Assembly: GCF_018691265.1 (NCBI RefSeq)
Contig: NW_024881303.1
Location: 13,199,777 to 13,263,776 of the forward strand
Reading direction: 5' to 3'
DNA from: Tyto alba
Taxonomy: Eukaryota > Chordata > Aves > Strigiformes > Tytonidae
DNA length: 64,000 nt
Numbering within the stretch: position 1 is the first letter of the stretch; every line of letters starts with the position of its first letter. Both the position numbers and the translations under genes were made by a program. Below, piece by piece: positions 1-56,480 of the stretch. The notes below the pieces were generated by a model. The model had not been told where the DNA came from and did no database searches. It was given only the letters and a program-made list of their open reading frames with translations.

Positions 1-3000
1 GCTTACTTCATGAAATCCTGTGGTAGATCCAGGCTGAATCTACACACCCAGGCAGCTACAACTAAGGGCCTTGAAAAGTTTAGATGATTAAGAAGGACAA
101 AGTCCATCTCACTGTCCCGATGATTGCATCTCGCTTAGGATCTGAAAAGAAGTGCTGGTGGATGGGGTTGGGAAGGCAAGGCTTCCGGGAAGAGCCACCG
201 CCTCCTTCACACTTCCTGGGGTTTTTCTAGGGAAACGGGAGCACAGGTTCAGCTAGATATGGAAATACTTTTAATAAAAGTAATGCAGGGGATGATGTGG
301 TGATGTTTGTATGACTGGGACACTTTTGTTGACTTCTCAGTGGTTGTTACTGAGGCATTTGAGTGTGAGACTGGAAAGGCAGCGCGATGACTATTGCTCA
401 TTTTCTTCAGGTTCTGCAGTGGATGAGCCAGAGAGTTTGCCATGCTAATCCCTCCTGGAGTTAGTAACTTAAATGCATTTGCTATATTTAGGTAATTTGG
501 AACAATATGCTTGATTTTAGTAATTTCCTAAAATTTAGGTGCTAGTTTTGGTCAAAACTTGTGTATGTTGAAGCAGATCTGAAAATGAAGCATTAAGGAA
601 TTAGGAAATACACCTCTTGGTCCTGTGGTATTCTGTCCATGTGGTCATAAAAGGTACCTTGGCATTTGAGAGTGCCCTGAGAGAAGGAGAAGCATTTTTT
701 ATCTTTCTACTGTAAGCTGTGCAAATACATACGTATACAGCACTCTCATTCCCAAGAGCTCCCAGCTGACAGATGAACTATTATTTCCAGCACTCCAGCT
801 AAAGATGCCAGGCTGCATTCCTGAAGCAACGCTGTGCGAAGTGAAAAGGGACCAGGTTCAGATGCAGCGGGGCCAGTCCCCGTAACCGCCTGCACCTCGC
901 CAGCCCCTTCTCCTCTGCTTGAGCGAGGACCACGAGGTGCATTCCCTGACCGTGCAGCCAAGCAGCATTTCAGCAACTCAGGGCCAGGATGTTACAAAAA
1001 CGCTCCGGGAAGCTAAGCCAGCTGTTCAGGCTGTTGCACAAGGCAAGTCCCTAAGGGAGGGCCATGCGAGCTCCGTGAAGACATTCTTTGCAGATGCTGA
1101 TTTAGACTGTTAGCACTGTTAGCATGTACTGTAACACCAGTGACCACGTGCACCATTTCAGTCTTAAATTAGATCCAGAGCTGCAGACGATAACAGACTG
1201 TAACATTCATTGAATAGAGTCATGAGAATTAAGAATTTTCTTCCTACTCAGTTCTCCATTAGTCTCCTGCGCTTTCCCTCTGGTATGCTTTCCAGCAAGC
1301 AATAAGAAAGCAAGAAAAACTCTATAAACACTCATGATTTCTGTCCGTGATTTGGCCAAAAATGATTTCCAGGCTTTTTTTCTGAAAAACAAGATAATAG
1401 ATCTGTTCTGTATAACTTTGTGCTACTTTTGCCTGGATGAAGAGGTGGATTTTGGAATCCATGGAATATTGATAGCTCCAGACAGAAACAGGGCATGTCT
1501 GTACCATCTTGTTCCCTGAACACTGCTGTCACCTAGAAGTTCTGTTATACTGTAGGATCCCATAGACCCCAGTCAAAGCGAGAGAACTTTAAGATTAGAA
1601 GCTTTCAAATTTGGGCTGCTGGTGGCAAAGCAGTTCCAGCGTGAGCCTAGGCTGAGCACAAATGCTTCACCTGGAGCTTTTCAGTCTATACGTATCAAGC
1701 TTACTGCATGGTCTCTGATGAAAGGACCATGTACGTTCCTAAGATAAAGGAACTTTGAAAGGCTTGCTAAAACTTGTTAAGCAGTCAGAGAAGCAGCTTA
1801 TTCTAAGAACTAAGCCTAGTCCTCACCCAGTTTACAAAGTCCCCATTCAGCTTCTGTGCTGTTTAGACACTCTGCCTGTCTAAACAGTAGTGTAACTCAA
1901 GTGATGCTAATGCATCTGTGGATGTTCAGTTGGCATGAAATCCACTGGAAGTAGCAACTAAAATAAGCAATAATCATCTGCAGAAGCCTCGCACATATAG
2001 AGGCAAGTAAGAACTCCACATGTCAGAAAGAATGTGGCTTTCATTAAATAGGCCCCCAAAGTTCAGCAAAATGTTAAAGTAAAAAGTGTTAAAATTTAGA
2101 GATGGGCATTACCCTCCGAAGATGACTTACAGTAAGATAGGTGCGTGCTTCTGTCAAGCCCTCTGCCAAAATTAATAGAAAAATCTGCTGCTTCTGATCC
2201 TGCCTGGTCTCAACCATACAGTCACGATTTCATCTGTAGTCTCTTGCAGACCAACAATTGTCTTGAGCCCCAGACACTGGGGTCTTGTTGCTAACACCTG
2301 CTGCCTGTAAAGCATCAGTAGCTAATTCTGGGCAGGCTTCTGTGGGAGAAATTACTCCAAGCCATGTGGTTGGATTAAGGATGATGATCACATGTGCTCA
2401 TTAAACATAGCTGGCACTGCAGGCACTAGCACGGTGCTGCATCGCTCCCACCTCTGTGGGGGGGGGGGGGGTGCTGGGGATGTTGTGTGAGATTTTTGGC
2501 TGCTCTGCAAGTGGTTGGAGCGTTCAAAGACAGGGAATAACCAGCAGATGGTCCTGACTTGGGTAGAAGAGGTAAGGAGATGAAAAAGAAGGTATCTGGG
2601 AAGAAAAGAGGTGTGTGATGGGGCCTAGCTCAGCTGGAGGTAGAAGTGGGGTGGAAGGACTTGTGGAGTTTGTGAGCTGCTCCCAGTGCAGCTGCTCTCA
2701 CTGTCACCTCCCCAGGGAATTTGTTAATGTACTCATTTTAAATTAATCTAAAACAATAGTACCTTCTGTATCGTGTAGGAAGATGCAAGAAAGCCAAGTA
2801 GGAATTAAATAATGGGAAGAGGAGGAATTTGATCTGAAAAAGTAAAAAGGATTAGTTCCTCATTTCCCTATGAATAGGAGGAGAATGGGAAGAGACATGT
2901 GGCCTTTAAAGGGTCAAATCAGATCTGCTTCTTTGAAAAAGGGACCTGCTTCGTAGTTCTCTGCCAAATCTGAAAAACCGCTGTAAAATAGCAAAATCGT

Positions 3001-3500
3001 TCCTTTTCTCAGCAAGTGGTGGGAAGTAATGGTACCAAAGTCCTCCGACTCCCATGCAGCGGATTGTAAGTGATTAAGAGGGGCGCTCAGGAAGCCTTGT
3101 GTGTCCAACTGCAACTGGCCGTCCAAAAGCGGGGAGAAGCTCTGCGGCACAAAGGGCTGCCCCCGGAGGGGGGAGGTGTCGTTCCCTTTGCCTGCTGATT
3201 ATCTTTTGTCAGCCTGAAGGTGACGTGAATGAAATGGGGTACAGAAAATAAACCGGCGAGAGCGGAGAGGGAGCAGCGCATCTCTGGCCACCGGGCCTCG
3301 CCAGCTCGACTGTAGATGTGTGCGTGTCTGTGTACACGTGCTTTGTGTGTACACGCACACCTGGAGAAAGGTCACGACCAGAGGACTCAAACTGCCGCGC
3401 TGTTTTGTGCGTGTTTTTACCGAAGGAAGGGCCCCACGCAGTTGGCTCTGGTGAGCGCACTGTGAAGAGCGGGCTGGAGCCTCTGGCAGTGGCCCGAAGT
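1..3500. other. intergenic region, no gene recognised
   Basis: I see no coding exon, RNA gene or intact mobile element here. All open frames on both strands are short, lack recognisable domains and are not flanked by convincing splice sites. A 14-base G run at 2458-2471 is the only conspicuous simple repeat. The human neighbour on this side of DYNC1H1 is HSP90AA1, but no HSP90 sequence is visible in the window. Confidence 0.6.
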
Positions 3501-3539
3501 GCTTTCGCGGGAGGATTTTGCTCTTTTTTTTCCCCCGTG

Positions 3540-3800
3540 GCTCGCTCCCACCCGCTCCGGCAGAGCGAGGCCCGGGGCTGTGGGCGGGGCGCGGGGGCGC
3601 CCGGGGCCCCTAAAGCCGGAGGAGGGCGGGGGGAGGGGCGGGATGGCCTCGGTGGAGAAGCGGCAGCGGCGGAGGGCGCGGCGCGCGGCTGAGCGGCGCG
3701 CGGCGGGCACGGGCGGAGGGGGGGGCTCCCTCCCGTGGGGCTCTTGTGCTGGGGGGGAGCGCGGGGGGGGGGGGGGTGTGTGTGGGGCCTGACTCTCAGC
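3540..3800 (+). promoter_or_regulatory. CpG-island promoter of the unknown plus-strand gene
   Basis: This stretch is very GC- and CpG-rich. It has GC-box-like GGGCGGGGC near 3581 and GGGGCGGG just before an ATG at 3643. A 14-base G run sits at 3763-3776. It lies immediately upstream of the first spliced exon of the plus-strand gene, so it is read as that gene's promoter and first exon. The transcription start cannot be fixed from sequence. Confidence 0.6.
3643..3775 (+). other. possible in-frame N-terminal coding exon of the unknown gene
   Basis: An ATG at 3643 has purines at -3 and +4 and opens a frame that begins MASVEKRQRRRARRAAERRA, strongly basic, then runs into Gly-rich sequence and stops at 3792. 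A donor GTGTGT at 3776 leaves phase 1, the phase needed to join the exon starting at 4204. That would add 49 residues to the protein. The donor is weak and sits in a G run. The alternative is a non-coding first exon with a later donor, translation then starting at 4218. Confidence 0.35.
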
Positions 3801-4217
3801 GTGGCTTTGCGTTTGCACCTCTCTAGTCTGGTGTGATGTCTCGAGTACGAATTCCTGTCTGAGGGTTCAGAAAACTTCTAGTGCCTTTGGGAGGAAAAAA
3901 AAAAATCCACTTTACAGAGTACCAGCACTCTAAAAAAATTATATATATACTTTTTTTTTTTTTTTTTTCCCCTCTGTCCTCATGCTGTGTGAAGGACCAG
4001 TGAATCAAGTCATTGTTTTGGTAGAAAACAGTGGTGTTGTCTTGTTTGTTTTTAAACAGAAGCTGCCTTTGATTGAGATCTTAACATAGACTTTGTGAGG
4101 GATTGTCCAAGCTTTCTTGCATAACAGGGAGTTACCAGGTCTGGGCAAACTATCTATGAGAAGATTTTCTCTAACGTGCTGTCCTACCCTCTGCCTGTTT
4201 TAGTAGATGCTCAGAAA

Positions 4218-7147
4218 ATGAAGAATTCTGTTAAAAGCTCAGACTACATAGAAAGACTGGCACGTAAATACATGGTAACTTTTTTCTAATTGCTGCTTCT
4301 CTATCTCCCTATTAAAATATAGTTTAGGAATTGTTTGTTGCTTTGTCGTTAGCCTGATAGTGCAGCAGGCTGTGCTGGAAAAGAGTGTATAAAGATCAGG
4401 TGTGAATGAATTAATTCAAATAGTGTCACCTGCAAAGAAACAGAGAGGGAGGGAGGGAGGGAGGAAGCCATTCCACTTCTGTGCTACCACCTGGGGAATG
4501 TTTTGGCTATTTTGTTTGTAAGGTCTCTGTAGCAAGAGCTTCAGAAAAAGTGAGGATGTAGTTTTAGTCATTTATCTGCAGTTACGTTTCTGAGATACAG
4601 GTCCACCAAACGCAAACAAAACAAAACCTCAGTGCAAATCAAAAAAACATTTCATAAACATATTTACAGACCTGGTGTAACTGTTGCTAGCAAATGCAAG
4701 GCATGTTCCGGATAGCTTCCCATTGTACTTCTGGGGTTTTTTTTGAGGGGGCGGGAGGTGGAAGACTTATATTTTCCCCTTTTGTTTTCCACTTGCATAA
4801 CCCAACCAGCACTGCAGATGTGGGATATTTGGAGGGACAAGCTGGCTTCAGATGGGAAAGCTTTGGAGAAGCACAGCATCTACCATTTGTATTAGAACTT
4901 CAGCTTCAACCTGAAGCTGTGGTAACTTCTGCTTTGAGTCCCATTTCTTTCCCTTCCTCCTCTGCAGCAGAAATGCCTGGTGGAGTCAAGTACCGAGTCT
5001 GAGGCGGAATCCAGTGTGGAGGTAAGAACCGACTCCGACGTGTTCTGACGGTGGTGAGATTCTCTGATGGGGTGTCCAACTCTTCCTTCAGTCTCAGTAG
5101 GGAGAGTACAGCGTGGCTGCTGGGGTGGTTGTGCTGAAGGTTAAACTTTTAGAACAAGGTAGGGATATTATGCTTAGGTCGAGAAAGATGTTCTTTGTAT
5201 ATGTTAAAGCCAAAGGCATCCCTAGTCGGAAGAACAAGTAGGCAGCCTTCTCGAGCAAGAACATCCCGGAGCAATTAGACCTTGAAAAGGGTATGTTGCC
5301 AACTTGGCAAGGAAACTCGAGGTCCGTTAGCTGAACTACCCTCATTATAATACTAAAAATCGTGCCTACAGATCAAGGAGACCCTTCCCCTGAGCATGGG
5401 TAGTAGTAGAAGTATTGTGTCAGCAGTATTGTAACGGTATGTAAATTACTAACTAATCATTGTAAAGAGGATGGACTTGAAAAATTATTAACTCTGCAAG
5501 TTTTGTGTATAAATATAGTGCAGAAAGCCTTGTTTGGTGTGCTTGATTTGTGGGAAACCACCAAGCACCCAGGCTTGTGCAACCCAAAAATAAATAAGCA
5601 GTGTCCCTCCTGAGTGTGTGATGATTGATTTATTGCACACCGGGTGACAAATTTGCTTTTTGGACAACAGTTTTTGTGACTGTAGACACAGTTTGGACAC
5701 AGGTTTGTGACTGTAAAAGAAAAGGGGGGGGGGGGGGAAAAAAAAAAAAAAACAACAACCCCAAACCCAACACTATATTCTATCCATTAGGTTCTTCCTT
5801 ACCACTGTTACTAATTTTAGCAAAATTTGATTCTGGGGGGATGAGGCAAGAAAGTGGCAATGTTTCAGGCAGGCAGTGTAGCATAAGAAGTGCTTAAAGC
5901 TGAACTGGGTTGCTTCTGGTGGTTAACTTTCAGCAGCTCTGGTCCAGTGGGATTTCTACAGCTGTGGGCAGAGAACCTCCACCTTCTGAGTCCGTCTTGG
6001 ATGAGATTAGGAGAGCAGCTCTGTTCCTGTGGCACTTAGGAATATTGGCAACTACCTGAACATTGCTGACAGGTTACTTTTCTGGTGGTGAGGTGTACAG
6101 TTACTCACTGTTCTTTCTAGCAATGTTTTAAGTGCAGTAAGACTTACCATAGCTTTCCTCAATCCCTCTAGTTTAGGCTAAATTTACCAGGCCTTAAATG
6201 TTAGACTGAGATATACTTTTTACTGTCTTTTAGAAAGGGGACAATCTGGCTTCCTCTTCTCTAGGATTTTTACCTATTCTGGTTTTACTTTGATTGATAA
6301 TTTGTAGGAAGATGCATTATTAAACCTATGTTAACTTGTCTTGAATAGGTCATGCCTGACCCACTTGCTGGAGGACTCAAGAAAGCAAAGGACTCCTGTG
6401 GACTGCAAGTAGGTCTGGCTGTTATGCAGCAGCCTTGCTCTCAGTGTAGCATCCAAAATTTAAAATACAGGTGGGAATGTGTGGATAAACAGAAAAATTT
6501 CCATAGTAAGTCTGTGACTTTTATTGAAAACGGTTTTACAGCCCACTGTATGTTGCCTGTTGTAATTTTTTTTTTATGGACAAATAAGGATCCACCATAT
6601 TTAGAGACCTTTATTTTAGTTTTTAGATCCTTATGATGGTGATTCAGAAGATGCATCTGTTCACTCTGACTGTAGCTTGAACTCTTTAAATAGTATAAAA
6701 TTTGCACCATGGGTGAACAGTGCCCCAAAAGCTTTGGAGGATGCTGATACTTCGGAAGATGGAGAGTCCTTCCCTAAACCTCCGGACTGGCTCTCCTCAG
6801 AAACACAAGTCAGTGAAATTCAGACAGTAAATGACTGTACAGCACCCCTGGACCTTCCTAGCCAAGAGCAGGATTTCTGGAGGAGCCTGTTGCAATCCCC
6901 TGAACTGCCTAGAGCCACAGAAGCATTTGCCTCCATGTCGCTGACACCGGACCGTTCCTCCCTGATGAGCATTAGCCCTTCAGCCTCGGCAGACCTTGCA
7001 AGCCCAGGTGACAGGGCTCCGCAGCCCCTACGGGCAGCTGACTGTGATGGCACAGTGGCCAAACAGCCCCTAAGTAAAAGAAAGCAAGGGATTCCCCTTC
7101 CAGAGGGGGCTAGTGAAAAACTAAGAAAGAAATTCCGTGCCACTTAA
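4218..7147 (+). CDS. unrecognised acidic, serine-rich protein, five-exon gene
   Basis: A spliced gene convergent with DYNC1H1. Coding exons: 4218-4274 (from an internal ATG; the exon begins at 4204 or 4207), 4968-5021, 6349-6505 and 6627-7147 (TAA). Joined, they give 789 nt, 262 residues. Donors are canonical (GTAACT, GTAAGA, GTAAGT). Only the 6505 donor keeps the last exon open: donors at 6409 and 6471 both lead to stops. Residues 20-37 form a Glu/Ser cluster (SSTESEAESS) and exon 5 opens with another (DGDSEDASVHSD). A Pro/Ser-rich middle follows, and the C-terminus is basic (PLSKRKQGIPLP, KLRKKFRAT), resembling a nuclear localisation signal. No known domain or membrane segment is seen. The start is uncertain: an ATG at 3643 in the CpG island could be spliced in frame, giving 311 residues. 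Disorder and a nuclear location are inference; I do not recognise the family. Confidence 0.6.
4443..4465. repeat. GGGA tandem repeat, potential G-quadruplex
   Basis: Four GGG runs separated by single A bases at 4447-4461, in the intron after the 4204-4274 exon of the plus-strand gene. Single-base loops favour a stable quadruplex on the transcribed RNA. Confidence 0.7.
5724..5752. repeat. G14-A15 homopolymer tract
   Basis: A run of 14 G followed by 15 A inside the large intron (5022-6348) of the plus-strand gene. It is a likely site of assembly or sequencing length error and of polymorphism. Confidence 0.85.
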
Positions 7148-8315
7148 TCTGAGGTATGAATAAATCACGGGGCACACTGCTTGTTCTGAAGAATTAACCT
7201 GGTGGAGATTTCTTTTGTAGATGGTGGCTGAACTGAACAAGCTTTAAACAACCTGGCTCACGCCTGTTACAAACGCAGCGGTGCTGTGTACTGTAAGCTT
7301 TGGGATCCACCTGTAACGATGGAATCAACTAAGCGAGCCTGTGTGGCAGTTCAAGGGAAAGCTAGAGGCCAGTCCCCAGCTTGGTGCCTGGGACCCCCTG
7401 AGGCACCAGCTGAACTCCTGTACCCGGGGGCACCTCTACCAGGTACAGGGTCATTTCAAAAAAGTATTGTAAGGGTTTGTTCGGGAAGGGAGAACGACTG
7501 CATGGTCCCAAGCAGCTTTCAGTAGCTATACCTTACCTCGCGCCTGCTCCGAGTCAGTGTTTGGCTCTTCCTACGGCTGAGAGGTGGGAAGGAGCTGCCT
7601 GGTGAATCATCTTACAGGTTTGGCTACAAACAACTGAATTACATTAAGGTGAACTGACTACAACTAAAGGCAATCTACCTTGCTTTTTTTCTTTTTTTTT
7701 TTTTTGTTTCTTCAAATGGGGAGAAGTTGACTTGTGCTATTAGCATATCTGTTCCTACCTGTTGTGAACAATATTTCAGGTGTACAGTCTCAGTATACCT
7801 GCCAGTTTAGAATTTACAATGTGAAATTGAACACATTGGTCGAAAATGCTCTTCTTCCTTGCTGAGAACAATCACTTGGGAGCTGCAGAAGTGGTGCCCA
7901 CAGGTGGGAGGTCAGATAGCAAAAACTGTCTCTCTCTGATCCTCCCTCTCCTGTGTGTTAATTTTTTTGGTCACCTTTAGAGTCGGGGCAGTCCCTTTAC
8001 GTGGAAGGGGAACTACTACCTATGAAAGCGTAACGATGGCTTGACATATGTCGGTACTACCTACTTGTGAAAGCATTAATTCTGTAGGACTGGCTGAGAG
8101 TTTTGATTTGCAGTTTCTTTTGTAAGGTAGATAAGCCACTCAGTGCTATTTAACTTGTAGCTTTGTACCCTTCCAGTAACAAATTGCTGCCTATTTATTT
8201 TATTAAAGCAACTTTTGTTTTCATTCTTATCCTCCATCTGGAGATATGGAGATGGCTTTTAATCAGCTTGGAAAACAAACTGGTTGGAACAATAAAGTTG
8301 AGGCCTTTGTCCTAA
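7148..8315 (+). other. 3' UTR of the unknown plus-strand gene
   Basis: Non-coding sequence follows the TAA at 7147. Candidate poly(A) signals are AATAAA at 7159-7164, ATTAAA at 8202-8207 and AATAAA at 8291-8296. The first would give an almost absent 3' UTR and the last about 1.2 kb. Which one is used cannot be told from sequence. Confidence 0.5.
8291..8296 (+). terminator. distal poly(A) signal of the plus-strand gene
   Basis: A canonical AATAAA hexamer lies 1.1 kb after the stop codon, with T/G-rich sequence shortly downstream. It is the most likely transcript end facing the DYNC1H1 3' end. Confidence 0.45.
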
Positions 8316-10350
8316 GACACAAGCTACAGTGCTTGCCCTCTGACTTGCCCCAGCAGCAAAAAATGCTGTGTTGAACACTGTGAAGTTAATTGCAAAAAAA
8401 ACCCCAAACCATTGCAGCTAGAGATTTGTGTGTACTGCAGAAGGGCCACAGGTCTCTCTAGAATTAAAGACTCATTGAAAGCTTCAAAAAAAGTGACATT
8501 ATGATGCAGCCAAGCCCTTCAGCCCTGTGTCAGGGAAGTCATGTCCTTTTAAGTCTTAGCTGCCTGCTGTGAGACCATCACTAAAATTTACTACTGACCT
8601 TCAAATGGTTGGCCAAGAACCCTCAACTAATCCAGTGAGGATTTCACCTAAATCAGTTGTTCAACACAGCATGCTGAAATAATCCACTTGTAAAAAATAA
8701 TACAGGGACTAGCAGGAAAGAAATAAGTTGAAGGGTAATTCTCATGGGGCAGCATATACTCAGACATTCAAAGTCTGCTTACTCAGTATGAGAACCCAGC
8801 TGTGGATTGATGTCTGAACTGAAAATGTACCTTTTGTTAATTCAAGCTTAATACAGAAGTTAATACATAAAGAACTGAACACTTTGGGAAGCTCTAGCTA
8901 CTTCAAGCATATTTGAGATTTTCTTGATCTTGTTATTAGAATTTGCTAACAAGTGGAACTGGTTTAACTGTAGATTTTTATAGTGGCTGTAAGCTGGTAC
9001 CACAGCCCAGGTGCTGAGCTGTGCACAAGAAGTAGGTGCTGAAAGCAAGGTACATGGTCAGCCCAGGAGCTGACAGCTTGACTTCAAACATATTTATGCC
9101 AATACTTCACACTGCAGCTGGCATCCAGAGCATGCTGCTGGGGGAAGAGGGCTGCCTCCTTACTGTACACTGTATTTGAAATGAGCCTGGAGGGAGTGTG
9201 AATTCCAGATACTAATATCCCTGTGATCGAAAGGAAAGCTGAAACAGAAGGAAAACATTATGTTATGGTTAAAACTGATCTTGGATGAGGCATGGAGTTG
9301 TCATCACTGTTCCTCACAACTGGATATGAGAACTACAAGCAGCAAAGATGACACGATGCACTGGTCTGGGATTCATCCTTTGTAAGGTAATAAACCCAGC
9401 CAGGACAGTTCAACCTATAGAGATTAACTCTACAAAATCATACAGACAGGGTAAACAGCAAGAATTACATATTTTGGCAACTACTAGGGATCAGCTGAAA
9501 CAAGTAGGTGAGGCAGGCCAAGGTAAGTTTTTCCTACCAGCACAGGCCAGTGCTGTAGAACCACCTATCACAGAAAAAATATTACAGTTGATGGAGGTTC
9601 AGAAAGTCACTGCTTTCATAGCAGAAAGCACTGGAAGGAGCTCCTGTGATTTCTGTTTTGAGATTGAAAAGCTATGCACCATATTCTTCATATGCATCTT
9701 TGATCACCTGATATTATCTGGTTAGAGAGAACAGCTGTTCTGACAGGATGGTCAAAAGGGTGGAAACGCTTACCCACAGAATCATTTAGGATCAGAGAAA
9801 GCAAGTGAATACCCAAACCGTTACAGCAACCCAAACAATTAGCAGGGACTCTCAGCTCCCCTAATTTGGTAACAAGTAAGTCTCTGAAATGATACTGTAA
9901 CTCCCTGTTTTAGCATTTAATAATTTAATACATGAAACTGGAGGCTTATTTCACCATAAAAGCGACTTAAGAGGAAGCCCAGTGGTCTGTAGGACAAGAA
10001 AGTCTTGTTTAGAATACTCTGGCTTCTGAATGTATCCACACAGCTGTGTAGACACGGGTTACTTCAAGAGGAGTCAGTTCATTGCAAATAATTAATGCAA
10101 TGGCATCAGATGTCATAGCAGATAAAGTCAGGCTTTGTGCCTTACTGCACTGAAGACTTACATTCCAAGGTTCTTGTTACCAGTTACCAGAGGTTAGCTG
10201 AACCAGCTGTGTGAAGGTCAACAATATGCTCGAATACCAACTTACTATCTGTTATTCTCTGAAAAGATCATAACTGCAGTTTTTTCAGACCAAAAAAAAA
10301 AAAAACCAAACCCCAGAACCAAAAATCACCGTATGAATTGTATTTCCAGA
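8316..10350. other. intergenic gap between two convergent genes
   Basis: About 2 kb separate the distal poly(A) signal of the plus-strand gene from the DYNC1H1 poly(A) signal. It contains a 125-residue open frame at 9348-9725 (plus) with no recognisable domain, which I treat as chance. A short stretch near 9775 (ACAGAATCATTTAGG) faintly recalls the 3' end of bird CR1 LINEs but is too short to call. Confidence 0.5.
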
Positions 10351-10377
10351 AAGACAGTCAAATGTCTTGCTACAGAT

Positions 10378-10383
10378 TTTATT
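10378..10383 (-). terminator. DYNC1H1: DYNC1H1 poly(A) signal
   Basis: TTTATT on the plus strand, AATAAA on the minus strand, about 235 nt after the DYNC1H1 stop codon. The short 3' UTR this implies agrees with the short 3' UTR I recall for human DYNC1H1. Cleavage would fall near 10355-10365. Confidence 0.7.
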
Positions 10384-10615
10384 TCATATAACATGATCCA
10401 TCAAACACCACATCTACCAATAACCATCTAAAAATCTCATCCAATTTTCCTTCAAAGAAATCTAGCCTATCAGCTTTCCACTGCATTGCCCCCTTTCTTC
10501 CTAGTCAACTTAACACAAATCCAACTGACAATCTAACCAGGTTACAAAAGTACAGGTGAATACTACATAGAAGACTGACAACTACTAGAGCGTTACTAGT
10601 CAAAACAAATCTTTT

Positions 10616-56110
<45,495 letters not shown>

Positions 56111-56480
56111 GCCGAGGCACGGACAGGGACGGGGGCAGCCGCTCCTCTCCGCGCCGCTCCGCCCGCCGCGGGGGAGCCTGGGAAGGGCAGTCTGCCACGC
56201 CCCCCCCGCCGCCGCGCTGAGGGGGCGGCCCCCGGTGCCGCCGCGGCCCCCGGTGCCGCCGCGGCCCCGCTCGGCTCCCGGGGCGGGAGCGGGGAAAAGG
56301 CGGCGCCTGCCCGGCGGCGTTTCCGCGCCTCACCCCCACTCCGTGCGTTCCAAGCTGCTTCTGGAAGGAGAGGGCGGTGGCTGAGCGGCGAGGGGAAGGG
56401 GCCGCCACCCCTCCCTCGGCAGCCCGGCCCGGGGGGGATGCGTCCTGCTGCTGCCGCCCCCTTACCTGGAACCTAAAGCA

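Noticed and set aside
9348..9725. 125-residue plus-strand frame between the convergent genes
   Set aside because: Its ATG context is acceptable, but composition and lack of any domain or promoter suggest chance. Conservation in other birds would change this.
9765..9800. CR1-like 3' end fragment
   Set aside because: Only about 15 bases resemble the CR1 consensus, which is not enough to call an element.
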